A stretch of 64,000 nucleotides of DNA from Dendrocalamus latiflorus. Its lineage: Eukaryota; Streptophyta; Magnoliopsida; Poales; Poaceae. Under the pieces are notes generated by a model. That model ran no database searches, was not told the DNA's origin, and was given only the letters and a program-made list of their open reading frames with translations. The DNA lies in assembly GCA_017311315.1 (NCBI GenBank), contig CM029654.1, positions 12,149,448-12,213,447 on the forward strand. Reading direction: 5' to 3'. Made by a program: the position numbers and the translations under genes. Positions 1-9,810 of this stretch are shown one piece after another. Each line of letters opens with the position of its first letter. Positions within the stretch are counted from its first letter, which is position 1.

Positions 1-181
1 CACCTCCCTTAACTCCCTCTCCAGCTTCAGGGAGATATTCCGATGAATCAGAACCTTCAGCGTCACTACCCTTGCTGCCTGACTTTTTTGCCTTTGCAAA
101 TGCAGTTTTTGTGCACAATGATTTTAGACCAGAACCTAAACCATTGACGCCAAGTTCTTCCATTCTTCTAACATTCTCCAT
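1..181 (-). CDS. N-terminal fragment of an unidentified plant protein, cut by the window edge
   Basis: An open frame on the minus strand starts with ATG at 181-179 and runs out of the window at base 1. It begins MENVRRMEELGVNGL and continues with a lysine/serine stretch and an acidic stretch (SKGSDAEGSDSSEYL). No catalytic motif is visible. The opening recalls the 'N-x-x-R-M-E-x-L-G' segment seen in many uncharacterised grass proteins, some of them carried by CACTA elements, but I do not recognise the family. A longer start upstream or an earlier exon is possible. The CACTA remnant at 3.1-6.3 kb lies on the same strand, so this could be part of a related element. That is inference. Confidence 0.35.
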   Translation of the reverse strand, partial: MENVRRMEELGVNGLGSGLKSLCTKTAFAKAKKSGSKGSDAEGSDSSEYLPEAGEGVKGG

Positions 182-1803
182 GATATTTGCGGCCCGCGCT
201 CATTCATAACCATTTAGTGGCGGTTCTTACATGTGTAAACACGTGTTTAGAAATAGAGTACTAGAGTCTAGACATATTAAAAATTTAAGCACATGTCAAC
301 TTCAATCAACTAGGAAACATGTAACCCTAGCACTATCCAAGGTTCAACCGCTAGAATACAGCACACATCGTCACGGTAAAAGGATTTTGGGGTACCTCTT
401 GCTACGCTGCGTCGGCCTCGGCCTCTTGTCATCGTGGTCGTAGATCCGGAGCGGCGGGCATCGACGAAGGGGTAGTAGATCCGGTGCAGCGGGCGTCGAT
501 GAAGAGGTTGCGGCTCGGGCATGGAAGCTGTCGGCGAAGGGGATCCGGATCCGGCGGCGGTCGTTGAGGAAGGGGTTGCGGGTCGGGTGTGGCAGCTGCC
601 GGCGAAGGGGATCCGAATCCGGCCGGTGCCGTCGTCGAGGCGGTTCTGGCGCCGTCGGCGGGGCTGGTGTCGACGAAGGGGATCCGGCTCCGGTGTCCTC
701 GTCGAGGGGGTGGCGGCTCCGGGTCCGAGCCCAGGGCGGCTAGGGTTCGGAGAGGGAGGCGAGAGGGTGGCGACGGCGGCTAGGGTTCGGAGAGGGAGGC
801 GAGAGGGTGGCGACGGCTGCAAGGATGCGGGCGGTTTTATTGGGCCACAACCAGTGTTCAAAATACCACAATTGCCCTTGACTGAACTCGATGGTGCGGC
901 GTTTCTCTTTTTCGCGCGGAGGGTAAAAGAGAGAATTTGGTGTGGCGGCATTGCTCGGCGCACTGCTCAAATTTTCGAGCGGGGACCTGAATTTTTGGGT
1001 TTTATATTTGATAGAGTTCCATGTCTTAGCATATTTTCATATAAAATCCTTATTTTTCATAAATTTCGCATTCACGAGTGGATACATCAGTTCTAACTTT
1101 TTTGTTGTATATTTATAAATTAATTATAGCGAACACTATAGTGTTTCTCTTATTCCATACTCTCTCTCATGGCTTCTCTATCAGCCGAAGGCAAAAGACA
1201 CCACCCACAGCCCAAAAGAACATGTCCTATACCTAGCTACCCTACTTCTTCGATCAGGTTGCATGCCGACACCTAATCTGACCATCGGGCAACAGGTATC
1301 GATCGCAAATCCCAATTCAAGTTCATCTAAAAATGCAATTCCAAAAATAGCATTTGAGAAGCCGTCAACCCAACCTAAACCCTAATTTGGTGAACCTAAA
1401 CCCTTTTTAGAAAGCATCAAACCCTACCTCCTTCTATAGTTGGCCCGAGTGAACCTAAACCCTAATCTGATGAACCAAAGCCTTAACCAGAGCCCTAATC
1501 TAGTGAACCCAGTACCCTAACCTGATGGTGCCGCCAGATATGACGACCATGTCATTCGATGCACAAATCTCCAAGCAAATCACAAGGCCACAAATTCGAA
1601 TGATTTGCACAAATAATCATTCGACGAATATTATGTTTATTCATATATTCAAAATTTTAGAGCTGTTAGCATGCGGCTGGTACCACTCCTATCACTAGGT
1701 ATACTATGCACTAGAGAGATCAGTCAGCATAGGCTTCTCCACTCAGACACTCGTTCTAATTTATATATTAGCAAAAAATATTAAAAATATAGTGATGTAT
1801 ATA
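182..1803. other. Intergenic stretch with low-complexity GC-rich block and a 40-bp tandem duplication
   Basis: No gene could be supported here. Bases 420-830 are GC-rich with diverged GGCGAAGGGGATCCGG-type units. A 40-bp unit is tandemly duplicated at 741-780 and 781-820. Bases 1370-1520 contain several loose CCCTAA-like phrases mixed with TGAACC phrases. The rest is AT-rich with nothing recognised. The long frames across 310-1096 exist on both strands and look compositional. Confidence 0.6.
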
Positions 1804-1914
1804 CTTCTTCCTACATGACAAATTCGAATATTTTTATGCGTATTACTAGTTAAAATCTTAAAATTTTGGCTGACATTTTAGGAGTATAGCCATTTGAATT
1901 TTGCACGGAGGGAG
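1804..1914. mobile_element. Stowaway-like MITE (111 bp, TA target duplication)
   Basis: The right end reads GCACGGAGGGAG followed by TA. Its reverse complement, CTCCCTCCGTGCAAAATTC, is the familiar Stowaway terminal repeat of grasses. The left end, CTTCTTCCTACATGACAAATT, is a diverged match to that repeat and is preceded by TA (1802-1803). It is about 280 bp upstream of the GRF gene start. Confidence 0.6.
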
Positions 1915-1979
1915 TATTTCTTTTTACCCGCATCGTGAATAGGTCGCCCCATTCAGTTCGTCCACCCCAACCTCTAGGT

Positions 1980-2175
1980 CTCCGCCGCCATCCCCCATCT
2001 CTCCTTCCCCTGGTCGCCGCCGCCGCCGTCCGCCATCTCTCCTTCCCCTGGTCGCCGCCGCCGCCGTCCCTCATCTCTCCTTCCCCTGGCCGCCGCCGCC
2101 GCCGTCCCCCATCTCTCCTTCCCCTGGCTGCCGCCGCCATCCCCCATCTCTCCTTCCCCTGGTCGCCGCCGCTTC
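1980..2175 (+). repeat. Pyrimidine/CCG-rich minisatellite in the 5' region of the GRF gene
   Basis: About five imperfect copies of a 30-39-bp unit containing CATCTCTCCTTCCCCTGG followed by (C/T)CGCCGCCGCC. It is open in several frames on both strands. It lies just before the likely start codon at 2193, so it is more likely 5' UTR than coding. Confidence 0.75.
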
Positions 2176-2192
2176 CTGGGTGCAGTGGCGCC

Positions 2193-2744
2193 ATGTCCCA
2201 GTGGGCCGAATCCTCTGGCGGTAGCATGGCGTCGAGGAGGATGCATGGAGACAGGAGCTCCCGGACCGCGGATCTGGTGTCGGTTCCGGTTGGTGAAGAG
2301 ACCGGCCTTCCATTGGTGCCTTGCCCGAATTGCAAGCTTGCTAGGGTGATCGAGCGACGGTCTAAGAAGGAGAACCACAACCTTGGGCGTGTCTACTTCA
2401 AGTGCCCGAGGGATGGGTGAGCTTCTTTGTCAGTTCTTTGGTGATTTTGGCAATGCTCGGGTTAATTTTTTTTAAAATTTTTCCAGTATGTGAAACACTG
2501 TGGGTACTACAGATTCCAGAGGCAGTATTTTGAGAAGTTGAAGGAGTTAGAGGTGATCCAAGTCAGGCAATTGCAATCAGAGGAGGAAGAGGAGGAGGAA
2601 GGAAGTGAAGGCCGCTCAAATGGCAAAGCTGACAGGAATGCAATGGAACTTAACCTACAGAAACTTCAGTGGAAGATGAACATGTTAATTCTTTGTTGTG
2701 TTCTGGTTGTTGGATTTGGAATCATGTATGTTGTATTGAAGTAG
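2193..2744 (+). CDS. Small GRF-type zinc-finger membrane-anchored protein, two exons with a phase problem
   Basis: Exon 1 (from ATG 2193) encodes a zinc-ribbon-like start with CPNCKLARVIERRS and GRVYFKCPRDG, as in GRF zinc-finger proteins that are abundant in grasses. Exon 2 (2487-2744) continues YVKHCGYYRFQRQYFEKL, then a coiled, glutamate-rich stretch, and ends in a hydrophobic segment (about 18 residues, MLILCCVLVVGFGIMYVV) that looks like a C-terminal membrane anchor. The donor G|GTGAG at 2416/2417 and acceptor TTCCAG at 2486 are the obvious splice sites. Joined this way, however, exon 1 leaves two bases over while exon 2 needs none, so the reading frame meets TGA at once. Either splicing differs or this copy carries a one-base lesion. 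ATG 2193 is chosen because the frame upstream is only minisatellite. The function of these plant GRF proteins is not established; GRF fingers elsewhere bind single-stranded nucleic acid. Confidence 0.6.
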
Positions 2745-3107
2745 GTCAGCCACATGTCTTGTGTCCGGACAAGCACAAATTTATGTGAATACAGTGCAGT
2801 TTTAGAATACAAGCACAAATTTTTTTCATTTTCCTGTCTTGCTAATTCTGGTTAGCTGCTCCCTATCTGACTTGGAATACAGTGCTGATTCTTTGTTGTC
2901 TTGTTGTTTGCGGCACCATGACTGGGAGATACTCATCATGGAGGCTCATCTGCATGTACCTTCAGATGATGACAAGCAGAAAACACTTAAGATAAACGTG
3001 AACAACCAGAGAGTTAACCAGAGGATCGGAGTTGATCGGAACAAATTTATATGAATACAGTGCAGTTTTAGAATACATGTTTTCCCAAATGTTATACATG
3101 AAAAATC
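2745..3107. repeat. Short direct repeat flanking 230 bp, no gene
   Basis: A 36-base phrase (ACAAATTTAT.TGAATACAGT, continuing GCAGTTTTAGAATAC) occurs at 2775-2810 and again at 3041-3076 with one difference. The stretch between the GRF stop codon and the end of the CACTA transposase shows no other feature. Confidence 0.6.
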
Positions 3108-6100
3108 CTACAAGCCATCATCATCTTCACACATGTCGTTTACGCCATTGTCACTGTCACTGCAATACTGCATAATAGTGTCATCTTCATCATCGCTGTC
3201 TTCAAGCATGTCAACTTCCCTCTTACTTCTTATAAGGTCTGCTAAATTAGCTTCAATGACAGTGGCTTCTCTATCATCCACATGGTGCGTAACCTGATCA
3301 CCATCACCCTCATGCACGTCATGCTCTGTATCAGAACAGTGATCATCTTGGTGCACTTCATGCTCTTTTTCAGCCACCTTATACATATCCCTATGTTCAA
3401 ACTTTTGCACAACCCGCCAAGCTTTGCCCAAGGAGGTGTCCTGCAAATAAAATATCTTCCTTGACTGTGTTGCAAAAATGAAAGGGTCATCCTTGGACCA
3501 GAATGACTGAATGTTAATGGATTTGAAATGTCCATCATCTCTAATGCCTACAGTCTTGCCAACTTGATTGTACCAGTCACATCGGAAAAGAACCACCGTC
3601 CTACGGGCTTGTAGATTGGAGTTATACTGCAGCTCAATAACCTCTCTAAGGACACCATAAAATTCCACTGATTTGCCTCCATGTGTGCCATCGGTCATGA
3701 CACCACTATTCTGTGTCTGCAGGTTTTTCTCACGGTCAACACTGCTATACCTGACTCCATTGACAATGCAAGCTGCACAGCTCTTGACTCGGAGATCAGG
3801 ACCACATGCCAGTGCATGCAAACCTTCAGTGACCTCTATTGGTTTCTCTTTACGCAGCTCCACGATCTGCACACAAACATAAAACCACCACCACCACTAA
3901 ATTGTGGTATAACTCTGCTAATGATCAGCCTAACACAATTAAAATATGCTAATCACTTACATGAGACTTAAACCATTTTGGAAATTCTGATGCTAGCCTC
4001 ATGTCAACATCTAATGCCCCTTCTTTCTCTAAATGTTGTCTGTATATGCTGTAGGACATATAAGGATTATTAGGAACATTTGATATGTAATATAGGAAAC
4101 AAGAAATCAGCATATATAAAATCATACTTACTCCACATATGGTTCAACCTCGTCGCAGTTATTAAGCACATACCAAACTAGCTTGTCCATGAGTTTATCA
4201 TCGATGTGTTGTACCCTATTCTTGCCAATGAGCTTAACACCATGCATGAAAACAGAGGTGTCACCATCTAATGGCCCATCATGTGACACATTTACGTCCC
4301 GGTTATATCTTGTGTCAACATCCTCCATGTACCTCTCACAAAATGCCAACGTCTCACTTTCTACATAAGCCTCCGCAATTGATCCTTCAGGCCTCGCCCT
4401 GTTCTTTACGAGATTCTTCAATATGCCCAGTCGCCGTTCTATTGGGTACATCCATCCATACTGTACAGGGCCTCTAAGCAGTGCCTCGTCAGGTAGATGG
4501 ACAGCCAAGTGCACCATCACATCAAAGAAGGCCGGTGGAAAAATCTTCTCAAGCTTGCATAAGATAAGTGGGATATCCTCTTTCAGCTGTTTCACGACAT
4601 CTTTCCTTAGAGTTCCACTACACAGTTGCCTGAAGAAGTTCCCAAGGTCTGCAACAGCTTTGTATACATCTTTGGCAACAAAACCTCTTAAGCCTGCAGG
4701 TATGATCCTTTGGAGAAGGACATGGCAAGAATGAGTTTTCAGCCGGCCAACTACCTTGGAACCATCTGCACTTATGAATTTTGCTAGGTTGGCTGCATAA
4801 CCATCTAGAAACTTGACACCTTTAAGGAACTTGCAAAATTCTGCTCTTTGTTGTGGCGTCAAGACATAGCGAGCTTCTGGGATTTTAATTGAGCTGCCTT
4901 GCTGCACACAGTGGAGTTCGTGCCTTATGCCCATATCATGCAAATCTAGCCTAGCATTGACTGTGTCCTTTGTCTTGCCCTCAACTTTCAGCAATGTCCA
5001 AAGAAGATTGTCACATATGTTTTTCTCAATGTGCATGACATCAATATTGTGTGGCAGCAACAAGTCCTGCCAATATGGTAGCCTCCACCAACCAGCTTTG
5101 CGATTATAAATTACTGGCTCCACATTCTTTCCACGCTTTCTTTTCTTGCTTGCACCGTGCTTACCTGGTCTGACATCTTTCACCTTCTTGAGTTCCTCAA
5201 GGACCTCCTCTATAGTGAACTTTCCTGGCTCAACTTGGTTTTCACTGTGTCCATCAAAATCCAAGCTTCTCGGCCAAGCGTGTCCCCTTGGAAGAAAACG
5301 ACGGTGGCCAAGGTAGCCTAACTTATTCCTTAGGGGTCTTGACAATGGATTTTTGTCGCAATGAATACATGCATAATAACCTTTTGTAGTTCGGCCTTAC
5401 AAGGTGCTCAATGCTGGATAATCGTGTATGCACCAAAACACAGCAGCACGCAGATCGAACTTTGAAGCACTTACTACATCATAAGTGCTGACACCCTTCC
5501 ATAGTTGAAGCAGTTCTTCTATAAGAGGCTCCAAGAATAAATCAAAATCCTTTCCTGGAGAGGTTGGACCAGGGATCAGTAAAGACATAAAGCAGTTCGA
5601 TGGGTTGACACATTCCCATGGTGGCAGGTTCAAAGGTGTAACAAGAACAGGCCACATACTATATGCCGCGGTAAAGTTGCCAAATGGATTGAAACCATCT
5701 GTAGCGACGGCAAGTCTCAAGTTCCTTGCATCTCTTGCAAAAGTTCCATGGTTCCTATCAAAGTTCTGCCATGCCTCCCCATCTGCTGGATGGCTCATTT
5801 CATTGTCGCTCAGCGTACGCTTAGTCTTGTGCCATTGGGAGTCCTCTGCTGTTCGGCTTGAAGCAAAGATCCTCTTCAACCTTGGTATTAGTGGAAAATG
5901 CCTCAAAACCTTATGAGGAGCCCGCTTGCTGCCATCTCCATCCTCCCATCTAGACTCACCGCATTTTGGGCACACTTCCATTTTGGCACAATCCTTCCAA
6001 AACAACACACAGTTATTCTTGCACACATGGATCGATTCATACCCAAGGCCCAATTCACGAATATATTTCTTTGCCTCGTCATAAGATTTTGGTAATTGGC

Positions 6101-6213
6101 TCCGAGGGAATGCTGAGGAAAGCAGCTTCAATAATGCATTAAATGTTGTATTGCCAATTCGATAGTGGGACTTGATATGGAGCAACCTCACAAGGAAGGA
6201 GAATCTTGAGTGG
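3108..6213 (-). pseudogene. CACTA transposase (TNP2-like, Transposase_21 + DUF4218 + DUF4216), N-terminally truncated
   Basis: Three exons can be joined: about 6213-4132, 4048-3961 and 3866-3108. All have GT-AG borders and consistent phase. The first exon enters in the middle of the tnp2 domain (LHIKSHYRIGNTTFN), has the cysteine pairs CKNNCVLFW and CPKCGESRW, and continues into the DUF4218 region (ALLRGPVQYGWMYPIERRLG). The last exon is DUF4216 (RCDWYNQVGKTVGIRDDG) with an acidic tail. The frame is intact apart from one nonsense codon, TAA at 5399-5397, inside STL*GRTTKGYYACIHCDKN, where relatives have serine (TCA). The N-terminal part is missing, lost at a junction with the terminal repeats. 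The protein would excise and insert CACTA elements in the nucleus; this copy should be inactive. Confidence 0.88.
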
Positions 6214-6322
6214 CTAGATCCATGACGAAACACAAAATTTCGTCATAGTTAGGCACTGTTCAGTGACGCGATTTTCATTCGTCACGACAAATTCGTCATA
6301 GATGTGCACATTTCTACTAGTG
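3108..6322 (-). mobile_element. CACTA (En/Spm) DNA transposon remnant, transposase end
   Basis: The high-coordinate end is a CACTA terminus: TTTCTACTAGTG at 6311-6322, reverse complement CACTAGTAGAAA. It is followed by subterminal repeats of the TATGACGAA / GTGACGAAT type (6230-6310), typical of the superfamily. The transposase reads leftward from just inside this end. I could not find the opposite terminus in the window, so the left boundary is uncertain and 3108 is only the end of coding. Only about 80 bp separate the terminus from the interior of the transposase, so the start of the gene has been deleted. Confidence 0.8.
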
Positions 6323-6702
6323 GCCGCGGCGCTTCAAGCCCCGCGCAGCGCCAAGCATGTTTCGCCACGTGGACCGGTGGAACAAGGAACGTCGCAACAC
6401 AGTATGGCCACGCCGCCGCCGCAAGTTTCGCGCCGCGTCAACCAGGTCTCACCACGTAGGCCGGCGGTCATCTACCAATCGAGGGCGCTCGATGTCGGAG
6501 TCCGCTGCCACTTGGCGCTCGCGCGACGACTTCGGGGCCCGCTTCGCCTATCCGATTCCAATTCCAGCTTCGGCTTCAACCCTGCCACTGGCGGGCCCTG
6601 CGAGGGAGGCAGCTTTGCCAACACACCCGCCGTCGCACCCCCGCCGCGGGTCTAGTGAAATACCAGCAAATAAGGCTCCGCCAACCATCTAGGGAGCTCA
6701 CA
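6323..6702. other. GC-rich stretch without a recognised gene
   Basis: Just outside the CACTA terminus; the 3 bases after it are GCC, the expected size for a target duplication partner. The sequence is rich in CG and CCGCCG and open in two plus frames. It leads without a break into sequence shared with 60880-60957, so it is probably the interior of an LTR element cut by the CACTA insertion. No protein family was recognised. Confidence 0.4.
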
Positions 6703-7025
6703 GGCCGCAGGGACGGAGGGGCCAAAGGACTCGGCGATATGGCTTCGGCTCGTGGAGCCCTTCACCATGAGAGGCTACTGTTGTAGGGGTGGCCCCCACC
6801 TAAGCCCAGCAGGCCTGTTAGAGGAATATAAGGCCCAAAATGGGGCATGTGTAATGACATGAGTGCCCTTGAGGGGAACATTCGGATGTAAGGGTATAAT
6901 TGTAAAAGCACTTCCCATGTGGACATATATATACAGCACAGGCCATGGGAAGAAACCCGAAGCCATTACTCACCTAACTCTCCACTACCATACTCTCTCT
7001 CTCTGTTTGGTCTGTAGCCACAACA
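6703..7025 (+). mobile_element. 3' end of a Tat-type gypsy element: internal tail plus LTR (6779-7025)
   Basis: Bases 6703-7025 match 60880-61203 along their whole length: the internal tail (CAGGCCGCAGGGACGGAGG, TCACCATGAGAGGCT) followed by an LTR that starts TGTTGTAGGGGTGGCC and ends TAGCCACAACA. A TATA stretch (CATATATATACAGC) near 6925-6940 gives the LTR a plus orientation. Because the internal tail is present in both copies, each is a 3' LTR, not one pair. The matching 5' LTR is not seen. The following five bases are AGTAC. Confidence 0.75.
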
Positions 7026-7430
7026 AGTACCAACACCATAGGTTCTGCTGCCGAGTTAACAGATGAAAAAATCATGGTTGGCTATGAAGAAATCATCGCT
7101 GCACTCAAGAATATGGAAAGCATGTAGAAGAAGATGATGGCAGCAAAGAAGAAGGCACAAACAGTTGTTGTTGCACAATCTGCAGTGGTAGGCCGTGCCA
7201 CGGCAACGACGTTGCTACTGCTACTCCTTCATCTGGTAAGGCCAACGCTGCGTCTTCAAGAGATGATGACGGTGTCTGCCATTGCCTCATCGTCTTCGCC
7301 GTGGTAAAAACTTCTCCATCCCTTATGGATCAAAGGGTTATGGTGGCCTTCTCTTTATTTTTTCCCAAATTGCATTGTCTCCCGCCCAAATTGCAGTTGC
7401 ATCGTCTTCCACTGCCATATCCCAACAACC
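7026..7430. other. Probable retroelement interior, no intact gene
   Basis: Short frames such as ELTDEKIMVGYEEIIAALKN (7050-7110) are interrupted by stops. The stretch links the LTR at 6779-7025 to the captured gene fragment and is probably transposon-derived. Nothing else was recognised. Confidence 0.35.
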
Positions 7431-8500
7431 ATGCCATGGGACGAGCCCCGCATGCACCGCCGCCACTCCCGCCTCCAAGCGCTGCTCGGAAGCGGCCCAT
7501 CTACCGCCGATGAGGAGGGGGACAGCAACTACCTCTCCAAACCCCCCGCCACCCTCGCCAACACCACCAACTGGAGCTGCCCCGACTACTCCGGTGACTC
7601 CACCACTCCCGCTCCCGACGTCGGGGTCAGCTCATCGTCGCCATCCCGTGCCATCAAGGTCAATCCCACACTCTCCGACTAGGAGAAGGAGCGCCGCTAC
7701 CAGGCGCTGCTTGGAGGTGGCCCATCCATCATCAACAACGAGGAGGAGACCATCACCTCCATCGACTTCTCGTTCCACCCCTTCCGCGTCGCCTCCAACA
7801 ACACCGTCATCTCCGATCGCACCTATGACAACATTTTCAATCACATCCATAATCGCACCTACGCCTACGACCGCGCCTATGACTATGTCTCCTACCACGT
7901 CTCCGACCATGCCTACGATCATGACTCTAACCGCGTCTACAACCATGTCATGGCGCCTTCCCTAGCCGTAGCCCTTGTCGCCTCCGCCACTATCGTCTAC
8001 TGCCCTGACTGCTCTGCCGACCTCCAGCCCCTGTAATCTTGGCTCCACGCCAGGCCTGAGTCACTCGAGCTCTTGTAGATCCTCCTCCACCCCCTCAACC
8101 GCCCGCTCGCCCACCTCCGCATCTCCCTCTCCCTCTCTGGTGCAGAGTTTGTCTTCTCCGATCCCCACTCCAAGCGCCTCCGCCTCAAGCTCCACCTCTG
8201 CCATGAGGTCATCCTTGAGCAGACCCACCCTGTCGAGTTCACTGTCTACGATCGCCTTTGCGACGCCTGCGGTCACGCCCAGTCCAACCCTGACCAGTGG
8301 GTCACCGTCGTCCAGCTTCGGTAGCACGTCCCGCACCGCCTCACCTTCTTTTACCTCAAGCAGCTCCTCCTCAAGCACGGCTAGGCCGTGCTCGTGCTTT
8401 GCATTGCCTCAGGCGGCCTCGACTTCAGCTCGCGCTCCCATGCCGCCTGCCTCGTCGACTTCCTCGCTGTCATCTGCGCCATCGAGGCCGCTCCCACGCC
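7431..8500 (+). pseudogene. Captured, decayed fragment of the 60S ribosomal export protein NMD3
   Basis: From 7995 one frame reads VYCPDCSADLQPL, then GAEFVFSDPHSKRLRLKL, HPVEFTVYDRLCDACGHAQS, NPDQWVTVVQLR and TFFYLKQLLLKHG. This is the N-terminal half of plant NMD3, with the CPDC and CDAC zinc-binding pairs. NMD3 is the adaptor that brings 60S subunits to the exportin. The frame holds at least four in-frame stops (after QPL, LELL, VQLR and LLKHG); the last two sit where glutamine is expected (CAG to TAG). The same frame is open upstream from 7431 with an unrecognised N-terminal part containing a duplicated QALLGSGPS / QALLGGGPS phrase and a YD-rich low-complexity stretch. There are no introns and no C-terminal half. 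The LTR-like sequences on both sides suggest that a retroelement picked up the fragment. Confidence 0.75.
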
Positions 8501-8629
8501 CTCCTTTCCTTGTGCGACCAGGAGTGGGGTCCACCTACAGGCATGTCGACCAAGTCAATTAGATGGTGCAGCAAAATGAGTTCAGCACACCGCCTAGTAG
8601 CTTGAGGACAAGCTGCATGTCCGGGAGGG

Positions 8630-8955
8630 TGTCATGTCATGAGCGTAGGAACGTCCATGGGCCCAACCCAGCCGGTTCATTATTAGGAAGTAGAGATTAG
8701 TTTCTATTTGAGTTAGAGATTAGTTCTTATTTATTAGAGATATAATTAGGGATATAAAATTAATTTCATATTTATTAGAGATATGATTTAGATTAGATTC
8801 TATCTGTTAGGAGGAACCCATTTATATAAGGGGGCTGCCGCATGCTATTGAAAGCATTGAAAGCGAGCAAGAAATAACAAAGTTATTTTCATCTATAGTC
8901 TCTCTCTCTTCCTCTACGCCATGCCGCCCGGCCATCCTCTCAACGGTGTTTACCC
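8630..8955 (+). mobile_element. LTR-like sequence (probable 3' LTR of a gypsy element)
   Basis: A purine tract (GTCCGGGAGGG) is followed by TGTCATGTCATGAGCG, the kind of junction seen at the start of gypsy 3' LTRs. It is preceded by GCTTGAGGACAAGCTGCATG, a phrase common at the end of gypsy pol regions. A TATA box (CATTTATATAAGGGGG, about 8818-8834) and a 5' UTR-like CT-rich run follow. The right end is not certain. Confidence 0.5.
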
Positions 8956-9084
8956 CTATGAATTAAGATTCATAACATGCACATGCGTGTAGCATGTATG
9001 CAGAGTTTTATTGAAGTAATGTTGACCATCTACATATACCATGTTCCATGTACATGCCACTTGCAGACCGGATCTATTCTGTAA

Positions 9085-9575
9085 GGTTGTGTTTGGTTTA
9101 GAGACAAGGTGGGATGGGATGGTCCTGTCCCTGGTTTTGGGATGGGATGATCCCATTTTTTGTTTGGTTAGGGGGATAGAGTCATCCCTGTTTTTTGTTT
9201 GGTTGGAAGGATAAAGTGGGATGGAATGGTCCCATCCTTTGTTTGGATGGAAGGATGAAGGTGGGACATGTGTGGCCTTTGATTTTTTTTTAAAAAAATT
9301 GAAGGCTATTGTTGATATGTTTGTACACATAAGCCTTTGAGTTTTTTTTTAAAAAAAATTAAACAAAATAGTACATAAAAAAACAAAGAGGTGGGATGAC
9401 TCTATCCCACGTGGGATGACTCTGTCCCATGAAAAAAAGAGGATTGCCTGGTCCCGGATCTACAAGGAATATTCCTAGTGGGATGTCCTTGACTCTGTTT
9501 GTCCCAGAAGCAAACACCACCCCAAGGTGGGATATCCTACCTGGGACGTCCCTGTCCCTCGAACCAAACACTGCC
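9085..9575. mobile_element. Tourist-like (PIF/Harbinger) MITE, 491 bp, TAA target duplication
   Basis: The ends are inverted: GGTTGTGTTTGGTT on the left and AACCAAACACTGCC on the right, each flanked by TAA (9082-9084 and 9576-9578). The interior is built of GGGATGG / CCATCCC phrases that can fold back. No transposase is encoded. It lies downstream of the RbcX 3' end. Confidence 0.8.
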
Positions 9576-9810
9576 TAACAGTCTCTGAACTTGGAGGCGT
9601 CATCAGGGACCTTATTTTAGTATAGGGCTTTGCAGATGCTTCATTTTCAGCGTGTATTATTTACATACCATGTATACAATCATTCTATAAGAATGATTAC
9701 CAATGCAAAACACAATCAGATTATTTGCACGTATAGCTGTAGGATCAATGGAGAGGATTGATGTGTCATGCATGGATGGAGGTGTCGTGACCAAACTGGG
9801 AAAATCATCG

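Noticed and set aside
310..1096. Overlapping frames of 190-217 codons on both strands
   Set aside because: GC-rich, low-complexity DNA with a tandem duplication; the proteins are Pro/Arg-rich, lack any motif and are mirrored on the opposite strand.
1370..1520. CCCTAA-like phrases suggesting an interstitial telomere tract
   Set aside because: The phrases are irregular, interrupted by TGAACC words and never form consecutive CCCTAAA units.
7632..8378. Minus-strand frames of 104-105 codons opposite the NMD3 fragment
   Set aside because: They are shadows of the plus-strand captured coding sequence, which matches a known protein.
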